NCBI GenBank assembly: GCA_902592375.1
Contig: CACJEG010000001.1
Span: forward strand, 1 to 64,000
Direction: 5' to 3'
DNA length: 64,000 nucleotides
Source: an uncultured Pelagibacteraceae bacterium
Lineage (GTDB): Bacteria > Pseudomonadota > Alphaproteobacteria > Pelagibacterales > Pelagibacteraceae
Shown here: one piece after another, positions 27,248 through 35,443 of the stretch
Numbering within the stretch: the first letter of the stretch is position 1
How the letters are laid out: the number at the start of each line of letters is the position of its first letter
Made by a program: the position numbers and the translations under genes
Notes under the pieces: model-generated
The model's input: only the letters and a program-made list of their open reading frames with translations
Database searches by the model: none
What the model was told of the DNA's origin: nothing

Positions 27248-28534
27248 ATGAAAAAACAATACTTTATAAATGCAAACATTATAGATCCTCATAATTCCAT
27301 AAATGAAAATGGTGGATTAATAATTGGAGAAGACGGAAAGATAGAAGCAATAGGAAAAAAGGTAAATACAAACAATTTACCAACTAGAGAAAAACCTACT
27401 GACTTAAAAGGTAAATATATATTTCCTGGTATAGTGGATATGAGAGTTTTTGTAGGCGAGCCAGGATATGAATATAAAGAAAATTTTAGGACTTTAAGTA
27501 ATGCAGCATTATCTGGAGGAGTAACTTCCGTCGTAACCATGCCTAATACAGATCCAATTATAGATAATGTATCAATTGTAGATTTTTTAAAAAGAAGAGG
27601 ACGTGATAAGTCTAAAATAAATATCTTTCCTTGCGCTTCATTGACTCAAAACACTGATGGCACCAATATGACTGAATTTGGGTTACTAGCTAAAAAAGGA
27701 ATTATTGCTTTTACTGACGGAGTAAAAACAATTCAAAATACCAGACTTATGTCTAGAATTATGAATTCAGCTAAAGATTTGGGATGTCTTATAATGCAAC
27801 ATGCTGAAGATTACGATTTAGCTAAAAATGGCATGATTAATTCTGGTATTATTGCAACAAAACTAGGCTTATCAAGCATACCAGATATTGCTGAAAGAAT
27901 TATAATTGAAAGAGACCTTACTCTCTTAGAAAAAACTAAATGTAGATATCATATATCTCAACTTTCAGCAGGAAAATCTGTAGATATAATTAAGGAACGT
28001 AAACAAAACGTTAAATTTACTTGCGGTGTATCAATAAATAATCTTTCATTAAATGAAAATGATATTGGAGATTTTAGAACATTTTTAAAATTGTCACCTC
28101 CACTGAGAAGAGAAGAAGATCGAGAAGCTTTAGTTCAAGGATTAAAAGATAAAACAATTGATGTGATTGTTTCTGACCATAAACCTGAAGATGAAGAATC
28201 CAAAAGATTAACTTTTGCTCAAGCTGCAACTGGTGCATCTGGTATTGAAACATTGTTATCCTTAAGTTTAGAATTATTTCATAATGGATCCGTAAAACTT
28301 GAAACTATAATTCAAGCTTTAACCTCTAACCCAGCAAAAATATTAAATATAAATAAAGGAAACCTGTCTATTGGTAATGATGCAGATTTTTGTATAGTAG
28401 ATATCAATAAACCATGGATTGTAAAAAAAGAAAATTTAATCTCTAAATCTAAAAATACTTCAATTGAAGATAAGAAACTTCAAGGAAAAGTAACCAATAC
28501 ATTTGTAAAAGGTATAGAATTATTTAAAATATAA
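27248..28534 (+). CDS. Dihydroorotase-like protein, probably non-catalytic (PyrC'/PyrX type)
   Basis: The 428-residue product is a full-length class I dihydroorotase homologue, but the metal motif HxHxREPG at the first strand of the barrel reads DMRVFVGEPG. Both histidines are replaced (R66, F68) and the substrate arginine is G70. Other ligand positions remain: D157 (AFTDG), H185 (MQHAED), H235 (RYHISQ) and D310-H311 (VSDHKPED). In Pseudomonas a degenerate PyrC' next to pyrB is known to be needed for aspartate carbamoyltransferase assembly, and similar sequences sit beside pyrB in many alphaproteobacteria. That role is inferred here. It directly follows pyrB and is 2 bp from plsY. An active dihydroorotase should then be encoded elsewhere. 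Confidence 0.88.
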   Translation: MKKQYFINANIIDPHNSINENGGLIIGEDGKIEAIGKKVNTNNLPTREKPTDLKGKYIFPGIVDMRVFVGEPGYEYKENFRTLSNAALSGGVTSVVTMPNTDPIIDNVSIVDFLKRRGRDKSKINIFPCASLTQNTDGTNMTEFGLLAKKGIIAFTDGVKTIQNTRLMSRIMNSAKDLGCLIMQHAEDYDLAKNGMINSGIIATKLGLSSIPDIAERIIIERDLTLLEKTKCRYHISQLSAGKSVDIIKERKQNVKFTCGVSINNLSLNENDIGDFRTFLKLSPPLRREEDREALVQGLKDKTIDVIVSDHKPEDEESKRLTFAQAATGASGIETLLSLSLELFHNGSVKLETIIQALTSNPAKILNINKGNLSIGNDADFCIVDINKPWIVKKENLISKSKNTSIEDKKLQGKVTNTFVKGIELFKI

Positions 28535-28536
28535 AA

Positions 28537-29115
28537 ATGGAACTTTTTATAATAGGTATAATCTCATACCTAATGGGATCAATTCCTTTTGGATTAATTT
28601 TAACCAAAGTATTTTTAAAAAAAGATATTAGAGAAATTGGTTCTGGTAATATTGGAGCAACAAATGCTTTAAGAACTGGTAATAAATTAATTGGTTATTC
28701 AACACTATTACTTGATGTGTTAAAGGCAGTAACACCTGTTTTATACGCAAAAATTAATTTTCATGATGCAGTATATATATCAGCTTTATGCGCTTTTATA
28801 GGTCATGTGTTTCCAGTATGGTTAAAATTTAAAGGTGGCAAAGGTGTAGCGACATATGTTGGGATACTTTTTTCTTTAAATATTATTTTTGGTTTAGTGT
28901 TTGGTATTTGTTGGTTAATAATTTTTTTTATTTCTAAATATTCATCCTTATCTTCCTTAATAGGATCACTTTCTATACCAGTTTATATTTTAATTTTTGA
29001 GGGTTCAGAAAATGTATTTTTTTACATAATAATGTTTATTTTAATATTTTTTACCCACAGAGAAAATATTAAACGCTTGAAAAATAAAGAAGAAACTAAG
29101 ACAAAAATTTATTAA
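28537..29115 (+). CDS. plsY: Glycerol-3-phosphate acyltransferase PlsY
   Basis: PlsY acylates glycerol 3-phosphate with acyl-phosphate, the first step of membrane phospholipid synthesis. The 192-residue product has about five membrane segments and the three PlsY motifs: SIPFGLI with the preceding helix, the phosphate-binding stretch EIGSGNIGATNALRTGN, and FIGHVFPVWLKFKGGKGVAT with its GGKG loop. It follows the pyrC homologue by 2 bp. In many alphaproteobacteria dprA comes next; here topA does. Confidence 0.95.
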   Translation: MELFIIGIISYLMGSIPFGLILTKVFLKKDIREIGSGNIGATNALRTGNKLIGYSTLLLDVLKAVTPVLYAKINFHDAVYISALCAFIGHVFPVWLKFKGGKGVATYVGILFSLNIIFGLVFGICWLIIFFISKYSSLSSLIGSLSIPVYILIFEGSENVFFYIIMFILIFFTHRENIKRLKNKEETKTKIY

Positions 29116-29124
29116 TTTGACTAT

Positions 29125-29145
29125 CAAACTCTTTTGAGTAGTTTG
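29125..29145 (+). promoter_or_regulatory. Short hairpin immediately upstream of topA
   Basis: CAAACT (29125-29130) and AGTTTG (29140-29145) form a 6-bp stem with a 9-base loop, or alternatively ACTC-TTTT-GAGT forms within it. A TTATTTT run follows and leads into the topA ATG at 29153. It could weakly terminate plsY transcripts or mask topA initiation. The stem is short, so this is tentative. Confidence 0.35.
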
Positions 29146-29152
29146 TTATTTT

Positions 29153-31735
29153 ATGAATCTAGTCATAGTTGAAAGCCCTGCTAAAGCGAAAACAATTAAT
29201 AAATATCTAGGTGATAATTATACCGTTTTAGCTAGCTATGGTCATATTAGAGATCTTCCTTCAAAAAATGGATCAGTTGATCCTGATCAAAATTTTAAAA
29301 TGGAATGGGAAGTTGATAGCTTTTCAAAAAAATATTTAAAAGAAATTACTGATGCTGCTAAAGATTCTTCAAAAATAATTCTTGCTACTGATCCAGATCG
29401 TGAGGGTGAAGCAATAGCATGGCATGTAAAAGAATATTTAGATGAAAAAAAACTTTTAAAGGATAAAGAAATTGAACGTGTGGTATTTAACGAAATAACA
29501 AAAAAAGCCGTCACACATGGTATTGAAAATCCAAGACAGATAGAGCCCTTATTAGTTGATGCATACATGGCTAGAAGAGCATTAGATTATTTAGTGGGAT
29601 TTAATATATCACCAATACTTTGGACTAAATTACCTGGTTCAAAATCAGCAGGCAGAGTTCAATCTGTTGCACTAAAATTGATTACTGAAAGAGAACATGA
29701 AATTGAATTATTCAAACCTGAGGAGTTTTGGACTTTAAGTATTAATTTTCAAGATAAAAACAAAAGCAAAATTACAGCAAGTATTTCCCAACTTGATGGA
29801 GAAAAAATTGAAAAATTCTCATTTAAAAATAAAGAGGAAATTGAAAAGGCAATTTCAAATATTAAGACGAAAAAATTTAACATAACTGATATTTCCTCAA
29901 AAGTTGTTAGCAGAAATCCTTCAGGACCATTTACTACTTCAACACTTCAACAAGTTGCTTCTAGTAGACTGGGTTTTGGTACATCAAGAACAATGCAAAT
30001 AGCACAAAAACTTTATCAAGGGATAGAAATTGAGGGAGAAACAGTTGGATTAATTACTTATATGAGAACGGATGGAACTAATTTATCAGCTGATGCTGTC
30101 TCTGATTTTAGAAATTTTATTGAAAAAGAATATGGTAACGAATACTTGCCAGAAAACCCAAATAATTACTCTGGAAAAAAAGCAAAAAATGCTCAGGAAG
30201 CGCATGAAGCAATAAGACCAACCGATATTAATAGAAATCCAGATTCTGTTAAAAAGTATTTAAGTTCTGACCAGCAAAAATTATATTCTTTAATTTGGTC
30301 TAGAGCTCTATCGTCTCAAATGGAAACAGCAAAATTTGATAGAAATACAATAACAATTGAGTCTGAAGACGGTGATACTATATGTAAATCAAGCGGATCG
30401 GTTTTGAAATTTGATGGATTTTTAAAAGTTTATTCAAATCAAAGCAAAGATGATGATGAGCAAATATTACCTGAGATGTCAAAAGGACCAATTAACATAG
30501 AAGCTCTTATTGATGAACAACATTTTACCCAGCCTCCCCCACGTTACTCTGAGGCTAGTTTGGTTAAAAAATTAGAAGAGTTAGGAATTGGAAGGCCTTC
30601 AACTTATGCAAGTATAATTTCAACAATAGCAAATAGAGGTTATGCAGAAATAGTTAATAAAAGATTTTTCCCAACTGATAGAGGTAAATTAATTTCTGCG
30701 TTTTTAGAAAAATTATTTTCAAAGTATGTGGATTATAACTTTACAGCTGGACTAGAGGATCAGTTAGATGAAATAACTTCAGGAAAAGAAAGTTGGATAA
30801 AAGTCTTAGAAATGTTTTGGAAAGATTTTAATAGTAATGTTTCAGAGGTAAAAGAAAAAAGAACTAGAGAGGTTTTAGATCTTTTAAATGAAAGTTTGGG
30901 AGCATTGATATTTGACACTGATAAAGAAGGAAAGATAGTTAGAAAATGTCAGTTATGTGAAACGGGTTCCCTTAGTTTAAAAAATAGTTTTAGGGGAGGT
31001 GCTTTTATTGGATGTTCAAACTATCCTGAATGTAAATTTACAAGACCACTATCAAAAGCTAAAGCGGCCGCACAATCACAACTTGCTGAACCAAAATTTC
31101 TTGGAAAACATGAAAATGGAAATGATATTTTTCTAAAAAACGGAAGATTTGGTCCTTATCTTCAGTATGAGAAAGTTCTTGAGGAGAATATTGAGGAAGA
31201 AAAACCTAAAAAAAGAAAAAAAACTAAAAAAAAGAAACCTGAAGTTAATGAACTATTGAAAAATGTATCTATACCTAAAGGAATTGAATTAGAAAGCATT
31301 GATTTAGATAAAGCAAAATTTTTATGTTCGCTTCCTAAATCATTAGGCATTAATCCAGAAAATCAAAAAGAAATCACTTTGAACACTGGTAGATTTGGGC
31401 CATATTTAAAATGTGAAAATAAATCAGCTAGAATAGAAAATGTCGAAGAAATTTTTTCTATTGGATTAAATAGAGCAATTACACTCATAGCTGAAGCAAA
31501 ACCTGGAAGAATGTCTTCTTCAATTATAAAAGATTTAGGGGAGCATCCTGAGGATAAAAAGCCAGTTCGAATCATGAAAGGTCAATATGGACCATACATT
31601 AAATACAAGTCTCTAAATGCAACAATCCCAGAGGAAAAAGATCCAGTAGAGCTAACAATGGAAGAGGCTCTAATACTAATTGAGAAAAGAAGAGAATACG
31701 ATAAAAATAAAAAATCGAAAAAAAAGAAAAAATGA
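29153..31735 (+). CDS. topA: DNA topoisomerase I
   Basis: This type IA enzyme relaxes negative supercoils. The 860-residue product has an N-terminal Toprim domain (VIVESPAKAKTINKYLG; DPDREGEAIAWHV), the catalytic tyrosine near residue 303 in GLITYMRTDGTN, and HEAIRPTD. A C-terminal four-cysteine zinc ribbon (CQLCETG...CSNYPEC) is followed by three short repeats of the NGRFGPYLQY type (NGRFGPYLQY, TGRFGPYLKC, KGQYGPYIKY) and a lysine-rich tail. It shares 4 bp with the next small gene. Confidence 0.97.
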   Translation: MNLVIVESPAKAKTINKYLGDNYTVLASYGHIRDLPSKNGSVDPDQNFKMEWEVDSFSKKYLKEITDAAKDSSKIILATDPDREGEAIAWHVKEYLDEKKLLKDKEIERVVFNEITKKAVTHGIENPRQIEPLLVDAYMARRALDYLVGFNISPILWTKLPGSKSAGRVQSVALKLITEREHEIELFKPEEFWTLSINFQDKNKSKITASISQLDGEKIEKFSFKNKEEIEKAISNIKTKKFNITDISSKVVSRNPSGPFTTSTLQQVASSRLGFGTSRTMQIAQKLYQGIEIEGETVGLITYMRTDGTNLSADAVSDFRNFIEKEYGNEYLPENPNNYSGKKAKNAQEAHEAIRPTDINRNPDSVKKYLSSDQQKLYSLIWSRALSSQMETAKFDRNTITIESEDGDTICKSSGSVLKFDGFLKVYSNQSKDDDEQILPEMSKGPINIEALIDEQHFTQPPPRYSEASLVKKLEELGIGRPSTYASIISTIANRGYAEIVNKRFFPTDRGKLISAFLEKLFSKYVDYNFTAGLEDQLDEITSGKESWIKVLEMFWKDFNSNVSEVKEKRTREVLDLLNESLGALIFDTDKEGKIVRKCQLCETGSLSLKNSFRGGAFIGCSNYPECKFTRPLSKAKAAAQSQLAEPKFLGKHENGNDIFLKNGRFGPYLQYEKVLEENIEEEKPKKRKKTKKKKPEVNELLKNVSIPKGIELESIDLDKAKFLCSLPKSLGINPENQKEITLNTGRFGPYLKCENKSARIENVEEIFSIGLNRAITLIAEAKPGRMSSSIIKDLGEHPEDKKPVRIMKGQYGPYIKYKSLNATIPEEKDPVELTMEEALILIEKRREYDKNKKSKKKKK

Positions 31736-32016
31736 AAATAATTAAAATTATAATTTCAGTTTTATTCATTTCTTTATTTAGTTATACATTTTCATCTGCT
31801 GAGGATTGTTCAAAATATGACAAATTAAGTAAAGATTATGCAAAATGTACATCTGATAAATTAAAGAAAGAAACCTCACAAAAAGCAGAGGAAATAAAAT
31901 CTAAAACTGCAAAGAAAATAGAAGAAGGTAAAAAAAAATTAAAAAACTTTAATTTAAAAGATAAGCTTAATAAATTTAAAAATAGCAAAACTCATAAGGA
32001 GTTTTCTGAAAAATAA
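31732..32016 (+). CDS. Small exported lysine-rich protein of unknown function
   Basis: I do not recognise this 94-residue protein. It has a clear signal peptide (MKIIKIIISVLFISLFSYTF, with a plausible cleavage after SSA near residue 23). The mature part, about 71 residues, is rich in lysine and charged residues, with two cysteines (C26 and C39) and a probably helical pattern (KAEEIKSKTAKKIEEGKKK). The start overlaps the topA stop as ATGA, and the RidA-family gene begins 1 bp after its stop, so it is embedded in an operon. The signal peptide and the coupling support a real gene. A periplasmic role is likely, its nature unknown. Confidence 0.75.
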   Translation: MKIIKIIISVLFISLFSYTFSSAEDCSKYDKLSKDYAKCTSDKLKKETSQKAEEIKSKTAKKIEEGKKKLKNFNLKDKLNKFKNSKTHKEFSEK

Positions 32017-32017
32017 A

Positions 32018-32479
32018 ATGGATTTTGAAGATAAAATTAAAGAATTAAAGATTAATCTTCCAGAGGCAAAACCGCCTGTTGGTTCTTATGTTGCGACAAA
32101 AATTGTTGGTAATTTACTTTATATTTCAGGACAGATTTCTATTTCAGAAAACGGTGAATTAATAAAAGGAAAAGTTGGAAAAGATCTATCTGTAGATGAT
32201 GGTTACAAAGCAGCTGAAAGATGTGGTTTAAGTATTATATCGCAAGCAAAAGTAGCTTGTCATGGAGATCTTTCTAAAATTAAATCCTGTGTAAAATTAA
32301 CAGGTTTTGTTAATTCAACTGATAACTTTACAGATCAACCAAAAGTAATTAATGGAGCTTCTGATTTAATTGCTTCTGTTTTTGGTGAAGCAGGAATGCA
32401 CACTAGAGCAGCAGTCAGTACAAATAGCTTACCACTTGGCGTGTCTGTTGAAGTTGATGCAATTTTTGAGTTAAATTAA
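32018..32479 (+). CDS. RidA/YjgF-family protein
   Basis: RidA-family trimers hydrolyse reactive enamine/imine intermediates made by PLP enzymes, though some members have other roles. The 153-residue product has the family core: YVATKIVGNLLYISGQI, GYKAAERCGLSIISQAK, KLTGFVN and the C-terminal HTRAAVSTNSLPLGVSVEVDA. The arginine (R in HTRAAV) needed for deaminase activity in RidA proper is kept. It belongs to the longer ~150-residue subgroup rather than the 128-residue RidA type. Its stop is 1 bp from that of the convergent ugd. Confidence 0.85.
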   Translation: MDFEDKIKELKINLPEAKPPVGSYVATKIVGNLLYISGQISISENGELIKGKVGKDLSVDDGYKAAERCGLSIISQAKVACHGDLSKIKSCVKLTGFVNSTDNFTDQPKVINGASDLIASVFGEAGMHTRAAVSTNSLPLGVSVEVDAIFELN

Positions 32480-32480
32480 A

Positions 32481-33779
32481 TTATCTTCCAATACCAAAAT
32501 ATTTAAAACCTAGTTTTTTAATTTTATTTGGTGAATAAATATTTCTCATATCATAAATAATAAGTTTTTTATTTTTTGAAAATTTTTTGAAATTAATTGA
32601 TTTAAAATCATTCCATTCTGTATGTATAATTGCAATATCTGATCCTTTGATCGATTCTTGTATTGAATTAGAAAATTCAACATTTTTTAATTTTTTAAAT
32701 TCTTTTTTTGATCCTGTGGGATCATAATATTTAATTTTCGCACCTTTTTTAGATAAAAATGGAATTAATTTTAGGCTAGACGAGTCTCTCATATCGTCAG
32801 TATTTGCTTTAAAAGTTACACCTAAAAAGGATACAACTTTATTTTTTATTTTATTATTTAAAATTAAACTAACTCTTTTGGATAATAAATCAGATCTTAA
32901 ATCATTAGATCTGATAACGCTTTTAACCACTGATAAATTAGTTTTGAATTTATCAGCAGTTGAAACTAAAGCTTTAGTATCTTTTGGAAAACATGACCCA
33001 CCGTATGCAGGTCCAGCTCTAAGAAATCTACTACCAATTCTTTTATCCAGTCCAATCCCTATTGAGATATCCTCAATATCTATACCAGTTTTTTCACATA
33101 AATTTGCTATTTCATTTATAAAGGTAATCTTTGTTGCCAAAAAAGCATTCGAAGCATATTTGATTAATTCTGCTGCTCTTCTTTTTGTAGAAACAAATTT
33201 TGCACCTTTTGAAATTAATGGTGAATATAAGCTTTTTAATATTTTCTGAGATTTACTATCATTTGATCCAACTACAACTCTATCTGGATAGATAAAATCT
33301 CTAATAGCTTCACCTTCTCTTAAAAATTCAGGATTAGATACTACTGAAAAAAATTTTTTATTTACTTTTTTAGATATAATTTTTTCAATCTCATCACCCG
33401 TTGTCACAGGCACAGTCGATTTATTGATTATAATTTTAAATTTATTTATAGATTTAGATATTTCTTTTGCAGCAGAAAATACTTGGCTTAAATCAGCACT
33501 ATTACTATTTTTTTTGGTTGGGGTCCCAACACAGATAAATATGATATCTGATTTTCTTACAGAGTCTTTTAAGTTTGTTGAGAAATTTAATCTTTTATTC
33601 TTATAATTTTTTAAAACTAACTCTTCTAAACCAGGTTCGTAAATAGGAACAATACCCTTTTTTAAATTGTTAATTTTTTTTAAATCTTTATCAACACATA
33701 TGACATCATTACCTAAATCAGAAAAACAAACGCCACTAACTAAACCAACATAGCCTGTGCCAATCATGCATAATTTCAT
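32481..33779 (-). CDS. ugd: UDP-glucose 6-dehydrogenase
   Basis: The enzyme oxidises UDP-glucose to UDP-glucuronate with two NAD+, feeding polysaccharide or glycolipid synthesis. The ~432-residue product starts MKLCMIGTGYVGLVSGVCF, a Rossmann NAD motif. It has FICVGTPT, the region around NPEFLREG, and the catalytic cysteine in GGSCFPKDTKAL. An upstream start at 33830 would add 17 residues from inside galU; the ATG at 33779 gives a 4-bp ATGA overlap with galU and the correct family N terminus. It works with galU upstream. Confidence 0.95.
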   Translation of the reverse strand: MKLCMIGTGYVGLVSGVCFSDLGNDVICVDKDLKKINNLKKGIVPIYEPGLEELVLKNYKNKRLNFSTNLKDSVRKSDIIFICVGTPTKKNSNSADLSQVFSAAKEISKSINKFKIIINKSTVPVTTGDEIEKIISKKVNKKFFSVVSNPEFLREGEAIRDFIYPDRVVVGSNDSKSQKILKSLYSPLISKGAKFVSTKRRAAELIKYASNAFLATKITFINEIANLCEKTGIDIEDISIGIGLDKRIGSRFLRAGPAYGGSCFPKDTKALVSTADKFKTNLSVVKSVIRSNDLRSDLLSKRVSLILNNKIKNKVVSFLGVTFKANTDDMRDSSSLKLIPFLSKKGAKIKYYDPTGSKKEFKKLKNVEFSNSIQESIKGSDIAIIHTEWNDFKSINFKKFSKNKKLIIYDMRNIYSPNKIKKLGFKYFGIGR

Positions 33780-34591
33780 ATTTTTCCTATTTCTTTCGAA
33801 GAGTTGATATAGCCACTCATTGTTCCACAATCAAGATACTTACCCTCAAAATTATGAGCTATAAATTTTTCTTTATCATTAATTAATAGCTGTATTGCAT
33901 CAGTTATATGTATCTCTTTACCTTTACGAGGTTTAAGAGATTTTATTTTTTTAAAAATTGTGCGCGGTAATATATATCTTCCAATAACAGCATTGTTAGA
34001 TGGTGCTTTTTTTACTGATGGTTTTTCAACTACACCATCTATAACATAATTTCTTTTATTTAATTTTTTATTAATTTTATATACTCCCCATCTTGAGACA
34101 TTATTTTTTTTTACTTTCATAGATGCCATAACTGAAGCTTGATATTTTTTATGAACCTTGATCATTGACTTAGAACAATTTTTTCTAATTATTAAATCAT
34201 CTGGCAACAACATTAAAAAATATTTATTTTTAATATATTTTTGTGTCTTAAGAACAGCATCACCTGTGCCCTTTGGAATATTTTGAAAAACAAACTTAAT
34301 TTTATTCTTATATTTAAGTATTTTTTTATATTCATTAATTATTCTGGGATCTTTTTTTTTTTTAATAATATTTTTATAAAACTGATCACTATAAAAATAT
34401 TTTTTAATCATTAATTTTTTAGTAGAGATAATAAACACGATCTCTTTAATACCTGCATCAATACATTCATCTATAATATATTCAATTCCAGGTCTTCCAT
34501 TTATTGGTAAAAGCTCTTTAGCAAAAACACTTGTTAAAGGTAGTAACCGAGTTCCAAGTCCAGCTAAAGGAATAATTGCTTGTTTAATCAT
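33776..34591 (-). CDS. galU: UTP-glucose-1-phosphate uridylyltransferase
   Basis: GalU makes UDP-glucose from UTP and glucose 1-phosphate, the substrate of the next gene, ugd. The 271-residue product shows the nucleotidyltransferase start IPLAGLGTRLLPLT...AKELLPI, the phosphate-loop region, and VEKPSVKKAPSNNAVIGRY, which is typical of GalU. It is a little shorter than the usual ~290. It is divergent from panC with only 34 bp between start codons. The pair galU-ugd suggests a UDP-glucuronate-containing glycan or glycolipid. Confidence 0.93.
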   Translation of the reverse strand: MIKQAIIPLAGLGTRLLPLTSVFAKELLPINGRPGIEYIIDECIDAGIKEIVFIISTKKLMIKKYFYSDQFYKNIIKKKKDPRIINEYKKILKYKNKIKFVFQNIPKGTGDAVLKTQKYIKNKYFLMLLPDDLIIRKNCSKSMIKVHKKYQASVMASMKVKKNNVSRWGVYKINKKLNKRNYVIDGVVEKPSVKKAPSNNAVIGRYILPRTIFKKIKSLKPRKGKEIHITDAIQLLINDKEKFIAHNFEGKYLDCGTMSGYINSSKEIGKI

Positions 34592-34625
34592 TTAAATGTT
34601 TTACTTATTAAATATTTTTATACAA

Positions 34626-35441
34626 ATGAAAATTTTATTAAACAATACGACATTATTTGAATCATTAAGGCCATTTAATGACCTGGGTTTTGTTCCTACT
34701 ATGGGTGGAATACATAAAGGTCATTTATCACTAATAAATAAATCAAATAAACTTTGTAAAAAAACAATTGTAAGTATTTTTGTTAATCCAAAACAATTTA
34801 ATAATAAAAAAGATTTAAAATCCTATCCACAAAATATCAAGAAAGATTTAAAAATTCTTAAAAAAAGCAAAAAAGTTGATTTTGTTTATATTCCTAAATT
34901 TAAAGACATATACAAAGATAAAAAAAAATCAAAAATTACATTGCAAAAAAAAGATAAAATTTTGTGTGCTAAATTTAGAAAAGGTCATTTTGAAGGTGTT
35001 TTAGATGTAATGAATAAACTAACTAAAATTGTAAAACCTAAGAAGATATTTATGGGAGAAAAAGATTTTCAACAACTATATTTGGTAAAAAAAGAATTGG
35101 AAAAAAAATATAAAACTAAGGTTATTCCTTGCAAAACAATTCGAGATAAGGATAACGTAGCTCTCTCATCAAGAAATCTTCTTTTAAATAAATCTAATTT
35201 AATCACCGCAGCTAAGATTTATGAAACACTGGTAGATATTAAAAAAAATACTAAAAATAAGAAAAATATTCCAAGCTTTTTAAATCTTAAAAAAAGAGAA
35301 TTAAAAAATAATTATAAAATTAAAATTGATTATTTAGAGCTAAGAAACATTAAAAATCTAAAACTTTCAAATACAAAAAATAATTCAAGATTGTTTATTG
35401 CTTATTATTTAAAAAACGTGAGATTAATAGATAACCTATAA
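34626..35441 (+). CDS. panC: Pantothenate synthetase
   Basis: PanC condenses pantoate and beta-alanine with ATP to give pantothenate. The ~271-residue product has the HIGH-like nucleotide motif PTMGGIHKGHLSL, FVNPKQFNN, FEGVLDVMNKL, MGEKDFQQ and the KMSKS-like end IRDKDNVALSSRN. An ATG at 34596 would add a hydrophobic MFYLLNIFIQ not typical of PanC, so the ATG at 34626 is chosen. panB is not in the window. Its stop is 2 bp from that of the convergent mgtE. Confidence 0.94.
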   Translation: MKILLNNTTLFESLRPFNDLGFVPTMGGIHKGHLSLINKSNKLCKKTIVSIFVNPKQFNNKKDLKSYPQNIKKDLKILKKSKKVDFVYIPKFKDIYKDKKKSKITLQKKDKILCAKFRKGHFEGVLDVMNKLTKIVKPKKIFMGEKDFQQLYLVKKELEKKYKTKVIPCKTIRDKDNVALSSRNLLLNKSNLITAAKIYETLVDIKKNTKNKKNIPSFLNLKKRELKNNYKIKIDYLELRNIKNLKLSNTKNNSRLFIAYYLKNVRLIDNL

Positions 35442-35443
35442 TT

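Noticed and set aside
27248..28534. pyrC homologue as a pseudogene
   Set aside because: The frame is intact, full length and evenly conserved. Only the catalytic motif differs, which fits a structural role.
33780..33830. Longer ugd starting at 33830
   Set aside because: The added 17 residues come from galU read out of frame. The ATG at 33779 gives the usual Rossmann start and a 4-bp overlap.
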